From: Xanthomonas prunicola
Lineage (GTDB): Bacteria; Pseudomonadota; Gammaproteobacteria; Xanthomonadales; Xanthomonadaceae
Length of the DNA stretch: 64,000 nt
Direction: 5' to 3'
NCBI RefSeq assembly: GCF_002846205.1
Contig: NZ_PHKV01000012.1
Span: 1 to 64,000 of the forward strand
The translations under genes were made by a program, and so were the position numbers. This document shows, one piece after another, positions 7,865 through 15,762 of the stretch; position 1 is the first letter of the stretch; each line of letters starts with the position of its first letter. The notes beneath the pieces were generated by a model. That model was not told the DNA's origin. It searched no databases and saw only the letters and a program-made list of their open reading frames with translations.

Positions 7865-10573
7865 TCAGGCCGGGCGCGGCTCGCCCATTATAGGGAGTGT
7901 CACCGCCATCAGGGTCGCATCGTCCGGATCCGGGCGTACGCCAAAGCCCAGGCTCTGACACATCGCCAGCATCGTGCGGTTCTCGCGCAGCACCTGGCCT
8001 TCGATCTGCTTCAGGCCCAGCCAGCGCGCGTACTCGATCATGATGCGCATCAGCTGCCAGCCGATGCCGTGGCCCTTGAGGTCGGAGCGGATCAGGATGC
8101 CGTACTCGCCGCGTTCGTAGTCGGCGTCGGCGTGCAGGCGCACCGCACCGAGCATGTCGCCGGTCTTGGGGTCGATGGCCACCAGCGCGATCGAGCGGGC
8201 GTAATCGAGCTGGGTCAGCCGGGCGATGAATTCGTGGCTGAAATGCTTGACCGACTGGAAGAAGCGCAGCCGCAGGTCTTCGTCGGTGACGCGGGCGAAG
8301 AACGCGCGGAACAGCGCATCGTCTTCCGGGCGCACCGGGCGCACCAGCACATGCGTGCCATCGCCCAGGCCGATCTGGCGCTCCCATTCCTTCGGGTACG
8401 GGAAGATCGCAAAGCGCGGATGGCCGCGGCCCTTGTGCAGCTTGCGCGCCGGCGCCACCGCCACGCGGGCGTCCAGCGCGATGACGCCATCGCGATCCGC
8501 CAGCAGCGGGTTGATGTCCAGCTCGGTGATTTCGGGGATGTCGGCGGCCAGCTGTGCCAGCTTGACCAGCACCAGCGCCACCGCGCGCTCGTCGGCAGCC
8601 GGCACGTCGCGATACGCCTTGAGGATGCGCGAGACGCGGGTGCGGCCGATCAGTTCGTGGGCCAGGCGCAGGTCCAGCGGCGGCAGCGCCAGTTCGCGGT
8701 CGTTGATCACCTCCACCGCGGTGCCGCCGCGCCCGAACACGATCGCCGGGCCGAACACCGGGTCGTCGGCAATACCGGCGATCAGTTCGCGCGCCTTGGG
8801 CCGCAGCACGGTGGGCTGCACGATCACCCCTTCGATCACCGCGTTGGGGTGCGCAGCGCGCGCACGCGCCAGGATGCCGGTGGCCGCTTCGCGCACCGCG
8901 GCGACGCTGGAGAGGTTCAGGCGCACGCCATCGACATCGGACTTGTGCGCGATCTCGCTGGACAACACCTTCAAGGTCACCGTGCGGCCCACCGCCAGTA
9001 GCGGGTCGGCCAGCAAGGCGGCTTCGTTGGCGGTGGCCGCGACCTGCAGCGGCACGATCGGGATGCCGTAGGCGGCCAGCAGGCGATTGGTGGCGACCGG
9101 GTCCAGCCAGCGCCGACCGGCGGCCAGGGCGTCGTCGACCACCGCGCGGGCGATGCCGGCATCCACCACGAAATCTTCCGGCAGGCTGGGCGGGGTTTCC
9201 ATCAACGCCGCCTGCGCTTCTCGGTAGCGCACCAGATGGGTGAAGCCGCGCACCGCGTCCGATTCGGTGGCATAGGTGGGCACGCGCGCAGCGTTGAGCG
9301 CGGCGATCGCTGCATCGTCCTGGCCCAGCCACACCGCGAATACCGGTTTTTCGCGCTGATAGCGGTCGCGTTGGTCCAGCGCGCGGGTCAGCGCCTTGGC
9401 CGCATCGGCCGAAGAAGTAAACGCGGTGGGCACGTTGACCACCAGCAGCGCGTCGTTTTCCGGATCGTCCAGCAGCGCTTCGATCGCCGCGGCATAGCGC
9501 GCACCATCGGCGTCGACAATGATGTCGACCGGATTGCTGCGCGACCAGCCTTCGGGCAGCGACTGATCGAGTTTTTCCAGCGTCTTGGGCGACAACTCGG
9601 CCAGGGTGCCGCCGCGCAACACCAGTTGATCCACCGCCAGCTGCCCCACCCCGCCGCCGTTGCTCAGGATGGCCAGGCGCCGGCCGGGGAAACTGCCGAG
9701 CCGGCCCAGCGTTTCGGCAGCGGCGAACAGCTCGTCCAGCGCGCCCACGCGCAACAGGCCGGCACGTGCGAACGCCGCGCCGTACACCGCATCCGAACCG
9801 GCCAGCGCCTGCGCGTGGGTGTCCGCATTCGGGTTGATGCGGAACTGGCGGCCGGACTTGACCACCACCACCGGTTTGGCGCGTGCGGCGGCGCGTGCGG
9901 CCGACATGAACTTGCGCGCATCGCCGATGCGTTCGACGTACAGCAGAATTGCGCGGGTGCGGTAGTCGGTGGCGAAGTAGTCGAGCAGATCGCCGAAGTC
10001 CACATCCAGCGTGTCGCCCAGCGACACCACCGCCGAGAACCCGACCGAGCGCGCCACGCCCCACTCCACCAGCGCGGCGGCAATGGCGCTGGATTCGGAA
10101 ATCAACGCCAGATCGCCGGCCTGCGGGCAGTGCGCGGCGATGCTGGCATTGAGCCGCGCATGCGGGGCGATCACGCCCAGACAGTGTGGGCCGAGGATGC
10201 GCATGCCTTTTGCGCGCGCGGCCGCTTCCATGCGCGCAGCCGGCGAACCGGGGCCACGCCCTAAGCCTGCGGTGAGGATGATCGCCGCGGCCACGCCACG
10301 CCGCGCGGCGATGGAGACGATGCGCGGCACGATCCGCGCCGGCGCAGTGATCACCACCAGGTCCGGCACCCACGGCAGATCGGTCAGCCGCGCCACCGTG
10401 CGCACGCCGTCGATCTCGCGATAGCGCGGGCTCACCCAGCCGATCTGCCCCGGGAATCCGGCAGCGCGCAGATTGCGCACCACCGCCCGCCCGGCAGAGC
10501 GATCGCGCGGGCTGCCGCCCACCACCGCCACGGTGCTGGGACGAAAGACCTGCTGCAGGTGGTACGTACTCAT
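7865..10573 (-). CDS. Protein lysine acetyltransferase of Pat/PatZ type (NDP-forming acyl-CoA synthetase fused to GNAT)
   Basis: A 902-residue protein. Residues 1-460 are the CoA-binding and ligase-like domains of NDP-forming acyl-CoA synthetases. Residues about 480-700 are the ATP-grasp domain, and about 730-895 the GNAT domain with an acetyl-CoA loop around DLKGHGIGWQL. Pat/PatZ enzymes acetylate lysines, for example in acetyl-CoA synthetase. The phosphohistidine that E. coli PatZ has lost appears to be kept here: His253 in DTHAQALAGSD aligns with SHTGALAGSD of active synthetases. Residual acyl-CoA synthetase activity is therefore possible. The start is the ATG at 10573. The gene stands alone, upstream of the DUF475 gene. 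Confidence 0.88.
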   Translation of the reverse strand: MSTYHLQQVFRPSTVAVVGGSPRDRSAGRAVVRNLRAAGFPGQIGWVSPRYREIDGVRTVARLTDLPWVPDLVVITAPARIVPRIVSIAARRGVAAAIILTAGLGRGPGSPAARMEAAARAKGMRILGPHCLGVIAPHARLNASIAAHCPQAGDLALISESSAIAAALVEWGVARSVGFSAVVSLGDTLDVDFGDLLDYFATDYRTRAILLYVERIGDARKFMSAARAAARAKPVVVVKSGRQFRINPNADTHAQALAGSDAVYGAAFARAGLLRVGALDELFAAAETLGRLGSFPGRRLAILSNGGGVGQLAVDQLVLRGGTLAELSPKTLEKLDQSLPEGWSRSNPVDIIVDADGARYAAAIEALLDDPENDALLVVNVPTAFTSSADAAKALTRALDQRDRYQREKPVFAVWLGQDDAAIAALNAARVPTYATESDAVRGFTHLVRYREAQAALMETPPSLPEDFVVDAGIARAVVDDALAAGRRWLDPVATNRLLAAYGIPIVPLQVAATANEAALLADPLLAVGRTVTLKVLSSEIAHKSDVDGVRLNLSSVAAVREAATGILARARAAHPNAVIEGVIVQPTVLRPKARELIAGIADDPVFGPAIVFGRGGTAVEVINDRELALPPLDLRLAHELIGRTRVSRILKAYRDVPAADERAVALVLVKLAQLAADIPEITELDINPLLADRDGVIALDARVAVAPARKLHKGRGHPRFAIFPYPKEWERQIGLGDGTHVLVRPVRPEDDALFRAFFARVTDEDLRLRFFQSVKHFSHEFIARLTQLDYARSIALVAIDPKTGDMLGAVRLHADADYERGEYGILIRSDLKGHGIGWQLMRIMIEYARWLGLKQIEGQVLRENRTMLAMCQSLGFGVRPDPDDATLMAVTLPIMGEPRPA

Positions 10574-10864
10574 CGGACGGGGGAAAACAATGCCATCGCG
10601 CTACGGTACACGCACTGGCGTTTCAGGGCATGGGGTGACACTGGCAAAGGGGCGGCGACTGTAGCGGCTGCCAGATACGCGCGCTTCTTGCGACCAACTG
10701 TTTGGCACAGCCGCCTTGCACGAAGGCGGTCGTCGTCGACTGACGCGCATTTGGCTGAAACCCTTGTCGAACAGGTGACGTGTTCAACGGCTAAGCGCAC
10801 CAGGGTTACAGCATTGCCATGCCTGCCGCGGCCATGCCGCATCGGCCGGCCTGCCGATCCCTGC

Positions 10865-11518
10865 CTACTTCGACAATGTCGAGGTCGACGTGCGGCAGTG
10901 CTGGGCGCCGTAAGCCACCGAATAGGGTTCGTCGTAGCATTTGATCAGGCCATCGACGACATCCAGGTTTGGCGGCCAGCGCATCTTCATCTCAGGTCGG
11001 CCCTTCTCGGCAGGGAACACCATATAGCCATCCTGCAACGGCAGCATATCCTCGGCCTGCCGATAGGGCACCGACGCAAGCCGTGCCCGTGCGGCATCCA
11101 GACCCACGCGGTCGCGTTTGAGGAACGCGATCATCGCATCCACATACGCATTCCAGCCGGCGAGATCCTCGGCGGCTGGCTTGTACGACTTTTCGAACAG
11201 GGCGATCGCCTGCGCCGTTTGCCCGGCCTCTGCACGCATCTGACCTTCGTGCCACACCACGATGCCGCCAGTGATTGCGTGCGCCTGGCGGTAGTCGTGC
11301 AGCAGGTCGGCAGCTGCCACGGCACAACCGGGGCGGTTGGCAATCGTGCGCCAGCCGCCCTGCATGTCCTGATCGAAGGCGTCTTCATCCAGTGCCAGCA
11401 TCGCCGCACGATCGTAGATGCACCCTGCGGGCTGGGCCGGTTCGGCCCAGCTTGGCTGCGTCATGGCGATCGACAACACCCCTGTCCACACAACGCACCA
11501 CAGCGCACTGCCTCGCAT
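10865..11518 (-). CDS. Secreted or periplasmic protein of unknown function
   Basis: A 217-residue protein with a plausible Sec signal peptide (MRGSALWCVVWTG..., cleavage near SWA-EP, residues 23-25). The mature part is helical and resembles one or two TPR-like units around QTAQAIALFEKSYKPAAEDLAGWNAYV. It ends in a cysteine-containing CYDEPYSVAYGAQHC segment that may form a disulfide. I recognise no family. The ATG at 11518 has AAGG about eight bases upstream; a GTG nine bases earlier is possible. It starts 32 bases after the mgtE stop on the same strand, so the two may be co-transcribed. Confidence 0.65.
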   Translation of the reverse strand: MRGSALWCVVWTGVLSIAMTQPSWAEPAQPAGCIYDRAAMLALDEDAFDQDMQGGWRTIANRPGCAVAAADLLHDYRQAHAITGGIVVWHEGQMRAEAGQTAQAIALFEKSYKPAAEDLAGWNAYVDAMIAFLKRDRVGLDAARARLASVPYRQAEDMLPLQDGYMVFPAEKGRPEMKMRWPPNLDVVDGLIKCYDEPYSVAYGAQHCRTSTSTLSK

Positions 11519-11550
11519 CGCCAGCACCTTGCCCGGAAGGAACCCGGACT

Positions 11551-12918
11551 CTACAACAGCGTCCCACTCAAGATCAGCGCAGCGATGCTGAAATAGATCA
11601 CCAAGCCAGTGACGTCCACCAACGTCGCAACAAAGGGCGCCGAGGCGCTAGCCGGGTCGAAGCCGAGCCGTTGCAGCACGAATGGCAGCATCGAGCCCGA
11701 GAGCGAACCGAAGGTGACGATGCCGATCAGCGCGGCGCCGATGGTCAACGCCACCATCTGCCAGTGCGGGCCGTAGTTGTACAAGCCGGCGGTCTGCCAG
11801 ATGGTGATGCGCACGATCGCCAGCACGCCCAGGATCGCGCCCAGGGTCAAGCCGGTAGGCAATTCGCGCAGCGCCACTTTCCACCAGTCGCCCAGACGGA
11901 TTTCGCGCAACGCCAACGAGCGGATCAGCAGCGAGGTGGCCTGCGAACCGGAGTTCCCCCCCGAACTCATGATCAGCGGGATGAACAAGGTCAACACCAC
12001 GGCCTTGGACAGCTCGTCCTCGAAGTGCTGCATCGCGCTGGCGGTGAGCATTTCGCCCAGAAACAGCACGCTCAACCAGCCGGCGCGCTTCTTGATCATC
12101 TGGCCGAAGCCAATTTGCATGTACGGCTTGTCCAACGCTTCCATGCCGCCGAACTTGTGCACGTCTTCGGTGGATTCGGCGATCAATGCATCGAGCACGT
12201 CGTCCACGGTGACGATGCCGAGCACGTGGCCGCGCGCATCCACCACCGGGATGGCGAGCAGGTCATGGCGACGGATCAGCCGCGCCACTTCTTCCTGATC
12301 CAGTGCCGGGTCCACGGTGACCGGCGGATTGACCTGCGCCACGTCCAGGATCGGCGCCTCCGGCGCGCCGGTGATCAGCCGGCGCATGGTCACCACCTGC
12401 TGCAGCACGCGGCTGTGCGGGTCGAGCAGATAGATCGCGTAGACGGTCTCGCGGCTGCGCTCCACTTCGCGGATGTGCTGCAGGGTGCGGCCCACCGTCC
12501 AATCGGACGGCACCGCCACGAACTCGGTGGTCATCAGCGCGCCAGCCGTGTTGGGCGGGTAGCGCATCAATGCCTGGATCGACAGCCGCGCCTCGGCGCT
12601 GAGCAGCCACAGCAACGGCTGGCGCTGCTCGGCATCCAGACCGTGGAAGATGTCGGTGGCGCGGTCGTCGGCCATCTGCCCCAGCAGCGAGGCAGCCTGC
12701 TCGGCCGGCAGCAACGCCACCAGCGTGCTGGCATCGCGCAATTCTGGTTGCTCGAGCACCTTCACCGCACGTGGTGGTGGCAACGCGGCCAGCACCTGTG
12801 CCGCTTCGTCGCGGTCGAGGGCGTTGAGGTATTCCACCGCATCGGCCGTGTTGAGCTCGGCCAGGGGTGCGGTCAGTGCATCGACGCCTTCGGCAAGGCG
12901 CAGGGTTTCGTCGTACAT
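11551..12918 (-). CDS. mgtE: Magnesium transporter MgtE
   Basis: MgtE (455 residues) is a dimeric inner-membrane Mg2+ channel gated by cytosolic Mg2+. The order is standard: an N-terminal superhelical domain (about 1-130, with LPPPRAVKVLEQ and LPAEQAASLL repeats), two CBS domains (about 130-255) and a plug helix. Five membrane segments follow from about 285 to the end, with the pore-family motif PLIMSSGGNSGSQATSLLIR. The start is the ATG at 12918. The long upstream leader contains a possible 18-codon upstream frame. The alternative name is Mg/Co/Ni transporter; Mg is the supported substrate for the family. Confidence 0.93.
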   Translation of the reverse strand: MYDETLRLAEGVDALTAPLAELNTADAVEYLNALDRDEAAQVLAALPPPRAVKVLEQPELRDASTLVALLPAEQAASLLGQMADDRATDIFHGLDAEQRQPLLWLLSAEARLSIQALMRYPPNTAGALMTTEFVAVPSDWTVGRTLQHIREVERSRETVYAIYLLDPHSRVLQQVVTMRRLITGAPEAPILDVAQVNPPVTVDPALDQEEVARLIRRHDLLAIPVVDARGHVLGIVTVDDVLDALIAESTEDVHKFGGMEALDKPYMQIGFGQMIKKRAGWLSVLFLGEMLTASAMQHFEDELSKAVVLTLFIPLIMSSGGNSGSQATSLLIRSLALREIRLGDWWKVALRELPTGLTLGAILGVLAIVRITIWQTAGLYNYGPHWQMVALTIGAALIGIVTFGSLSGSMLPFVLQRLGFDPASASAPFVATLVDVTGLVIYFSIAALILSGTLL

Positions 12919-12970
12919 GGTGGTTCGCCTGGTGACGACCGTCGTCGATGACAGCCAGCGAACCTGAGCC

Positions 12971-13027
12971 TCAGGCGCGCGCCAGCTGGGTCATCGACCC
13001 GGGTCTAGGGTGACTGTCGCTGGACAT
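12971..13027 (-). CDS. Possible mgtE leader peptide (18 codons)
   Basis: A small frame starting at ATG 13027, with GGAG about nine bases upstream, encodes MSSDSHPRPGSMTQLARA. It stops 52 bases before mgtE. It contains two prolines and three arginines or histidines, loosely like the proline-rich MgtL leader that senses Mg2+ and proline supply in enterobacteria. CCAGCGA near its start can pair with TCGCTGG just before mgtE. Expression and role are speculative. Confidence 0.2.
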   Translation of the reverse strand: MSSDSHPRPGSMTQLARA

Positions 13028-13598
13028 AGGTAAGGGCTCCAAAGGTGCGTACCGGCCGGTGATCCGGGCGGTGGCGCGGCGCAGTCTGCGCGCCTGAGGC
13101 GGCTTGGTCAATGCCCTGTGCGCAGGTCGCTTAAGTGGGCTTCCCGAAGCCGGGCGTCGCAGGCGCATACCGAGCGTGCACGCCAGCGGGATTTCGGCGA
13201 ACACGCCGGCAGTGCGGAGCGGATCGGGGTGTCGCGCGCCATCGTGGGCAGGCCGACGAGGAACGCGTGGCGCCGTGGCGTCGCCGTGCCAGGCCAGCGT
13301 GTTGGGGGGGCGGATGCACCGTTACCGCAACGCCCGTGCTGCGGCCGACGCACCAATACGGAGCCGAGCAACCGGCCGTCATTGCACTGCGCTGGAGGCC
13401 ACGGGTGGTTGCTACAGCCCGCTTCACGCAACGCCCGGTGCATTGCTTCCTGCCATGGCATCGGCCATCGCACTCACGCAAGCGCGTTGTCGCATCGCGC
13501 GTCATCGCAACCGACATCACTACCGCACAACTGGCACATGCGTGCGCGCAGGCCAGTTAGCCTGCGCGGCATAATGCGCACCTCAACGGAGAGTACGC
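13028..13598. other. Divergent mgtE / antiporter intergenic region
   Basis: I find no gene here. Several frames stay open on both strands, but they are arginine-, alanine- and cysteine-rich and overlap one another, as expected by chance at this GC content. The region must hold the mgtE promoter (minus) and the antiporter promoter (plus). GGAGA stands before the antiporter ATG at 13599. No riboswitch class could be assigned by eye. Confidence 0.5.
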
Positions 13599-15416
13599 AT
13601 GCATAGCGGTGGCCTGGAACTGGCGTTGGTGTTGATGCTGGCCGCCATCGTGGCGGTGCCGGTGTTCAAACGCTTCGGCCTGGGTGCGGTGCTGGCCTAT
13701 CTGGTCGCCGGCGTGGTGCTCGGCCCGGATGGCGTGGGCGTGGTGCAGGATGCCGAACGCATCAGCGGCGCGGCCGAGATCGGCGTGGTGATGCTGCTGT
13801 TCGTGATCGGGCTGGAACTGTCGCCGGCGCGCCTGAAGGTGATGCGCCATTCGGTGTTCGGCGCCGGCGCCACGCAGGTGCTGGTGACGGCGGTAATCCT
13901 GGGCGGCTTGCTGATGGCAGCCCACCTGGGTTGGAAGAGCGCGCTGATCGTCGGCGTAGCACTGGCACTCTCATCCACGGCGGTGGGCCTGCAATTGCTG
14001 GCCGAACGCAAGGCGCTCAACAGCGACTACGGCCGGCTGGCATTCGCCATTTTGCTGTTCCAGGATCTGATTGCGATCCCCTTGCTGGCGGCCATCCCGC
14101 TGCTCGGCGGCAGCAAGAACGACGCGCTTGAATGGCAGGACGTGGCCAAGGCCATCGCAGCCCTTGCCCTGGTGATCGTGTGCGGGCGCGTTGTGCTGCG
14201 GCACCTGTTCAACGTGGTGGCACGCACGCGCATGCCGGAAGTCTTCACCGCCAGCGCCTTGCTGGTGGTGCTGGGCACCGCCTGGATCATGCAGGAGGCC
14301 GGATTGAGCGCCAGCCTGGGCGCCTTCATTGCCGGCGTGTTGCTGGCCGATTCGGAATTCCGCCACGAACTGGAATCACAGATCGAACCGTTCGAAGGCT
14401 TGCTGCTGGGCCTGTTTTTCATCTCGGTGGGCATGGGCATCGATCTGAACCGCGTGGTGGCCGAGCCGTGGTTGATCGCAGCGGGCGTGGCGATCTTGCT
14501 GGTGGTGAAGTTCTCGTTGCTGGTCGGCATCGGCAGCGCGGCCAAACTGCCGCTGCGCAGCAGCCTGATGCTGGGCAGCGTGCTCTGGCTGGGCGGCGAA
14601 TTCGCGTTCGTGGTGTTCAACGAGGCCGACCGCGTCGGCCTGCTCGAGCCGGCCAATCACGATCGGCTGGTGGCCATCGTCGGCGTGTCGATGGCACTGA
14701 CGCCATTATTGCTGCTTGGCATGCAACGCATCCTCAACGGGCCGCTGCGCGTGCGCGCACCCAAAACCGATCGCCCGTTCGACACCATCGATGCGCAGAC
14801 CCCAAAGGTGCTGGTCGCCGGCATGGGCCGCTTCGGCCAGGTGGTCGCGCGCCTGCTCACCGCACGGCATGTGCCGTTCGTGGCGCTGGAACACAACCCC
14901 GACACCGTAGAAGACCTGCGCCGTTTCGGCAGCCAGCTGTATTACGGCGACCCCACCCGTCCCGAGCTGCTGCGCGCTGCCGGTGCCGAGCGCATCAAGG
15001 TGTTCGTGATCGCGGTGGACGACCCGGAAACCAACATCAAGACGGTGCGACTGATCCGTCGCCTGTATCCGCAAGCCACCGTGCTGGCGCGCGCACGCAA
15101 CCGCCAACACGCCTGGAAATTGATGGATCTGGGCGCAGAACCGTTCCGCGAAGTCTTCGCCTCCAGCCTGGAACTGAGCGAACGCGTGCTGACCTCGCTC
15201 GGTCTGGGCGAGGCGCTCGCCCACGATCACGTCAAACGCTTCCGCCAGCACGACGAAGACCTGCTGCGCCGCCAGCACCTGGTCTACGACGACGAGGCCA
15301 AGGTGATCCAGACCTCGCGTGATGCACGTGCCGATCTGATGAATCTGTTCGAAGCCGACGTCAAGGCGGATGTGGATGAGGATGATGAGACGGTGGCGGC
15401 CACGCGCGACACCTGA
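13599..15416 (+). CDS. Monovalent cation:proton antiporter, KefB/KefC type (CPA2)
   Basis: A 605-residue inner-membrane protein. About twelve transmembrane helices span residues 3-385, with FQDLIAIPLL holding the conserved membrane aspartate. A TrkA-N/RCK domain begins near residue 405 (VLVAGMGRFGQVVARLL, a Rossmann NAD-binding loop). A charged C-terminal tail (VKADVDEDDE) follows. KefB/C efflux K+ in exchange for H+ and are gated by glutathione adducts of electrophiles. The length matches KefB/C (about 600), but assignment to B or C is not possible from the sequence alone. The ATG at 13599 has a good GGAGA site. No KefF/KefG-type quinone reductase gene is adjacent. Confidence 0.88.
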   Translation: MHSGGLELALVLMLAAIVAVPVFKRFGLGAVLAYLVAGVVLGPDGVGVVQDAERISGAAEIGVVMLLFVIGLELSPARLKVMRHSVFGAGATQVLVTAVILGGLLMAAHLGWKSALIVGVALALSSTAVGLQLLAERKALNSDYGRLAFAILLFQDLIAIPLLAAIPLLGGSKNDALEWQDVAKAIAALALVIVCGRVVLRHLFNVVARTRMPEVFTASALLVVLGTAWIMQEAGLSASLGAFIAGVLLADSEFRHELESQIEPFEGLLLGLFFISVGMGIDLNRVVAEPWLIAAGVAILLVVKFSLLVGIGSAAKLPLRSSLMLGSVLWLGGEFAFVVFNEADRVGLLEPANHDRLVAIVGVSMALTPLLLLGMQRILNGPLRVRAPKTDRPFDTIDAQTPKVLVAGMGRFGQVVARLLTARHVPFVALEHNPDTVEDLRRFGSQLYYGDPTRPELLRAAGAERIKVFVIAVDDPETNIKTVRLIRRLYPQATVLARARNRQHAWKLMDLGAEPFREVFASSLELSERVLTSLGLGEALAHDHVKRFRQHDEDLLRRQHLVYDDEAKVIQTSRDARADLMNLFEADVKADVDEDDETVAATRDT

Positions 15417-15762
15417 GTGCTGATGCATTCGCAGCGACACAGTGCAGCGTCGGACAAGACGATGATGAAATAGCGCGTCATCGCGAGATCGAGGGGGAGG
15501 ACGCTTCATGGCGCCCACGCAGTTGGTTGAAGATAGCGTCAACGCAGCATCACTATCAGCTCTACGCCATTGCGCTTGCCGCGTCAGCAATCAGGCCGAT
15601 GCATTAAGCATCCGCCGCGGATGGCGCGATGACGCGTTTGCGTTGACGTGTCATCGGCTTGAACCTTCACTGCAGAGCCAAACAGCCAATTCTTAGGTTG
15701 CGCCACCAGTTATCGATCCGAGCAAACCGCGCCAACCGCGCAACGCGGCTGGCGCATGCGAC
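15417..15762. other. Intergenic region between convergent antiporter and zwf genes
   Basis: This 346-base gap separates converging genes. I see no coding frame with recognisable content, no U-tailed hairpin that clearly ends either gene, and no RNA gene. Confidence 0.5.

Noticed and set aside
6717-10373. A 1218-codon minus-strand frame joining the DUF475 protein to sequence inside pat
   Set aside because: The N-terminal 870 residues are a shadow of pat in another frame. A good ATG with GGGAG marks the true DUF475 start at 7760.
12919-13598. A Mg2+ riboswitch (M-box) before mgtE
   Set aside because: No M-box-like conserved core could be matched by eye. Only a weak leader-peptide idea remains.
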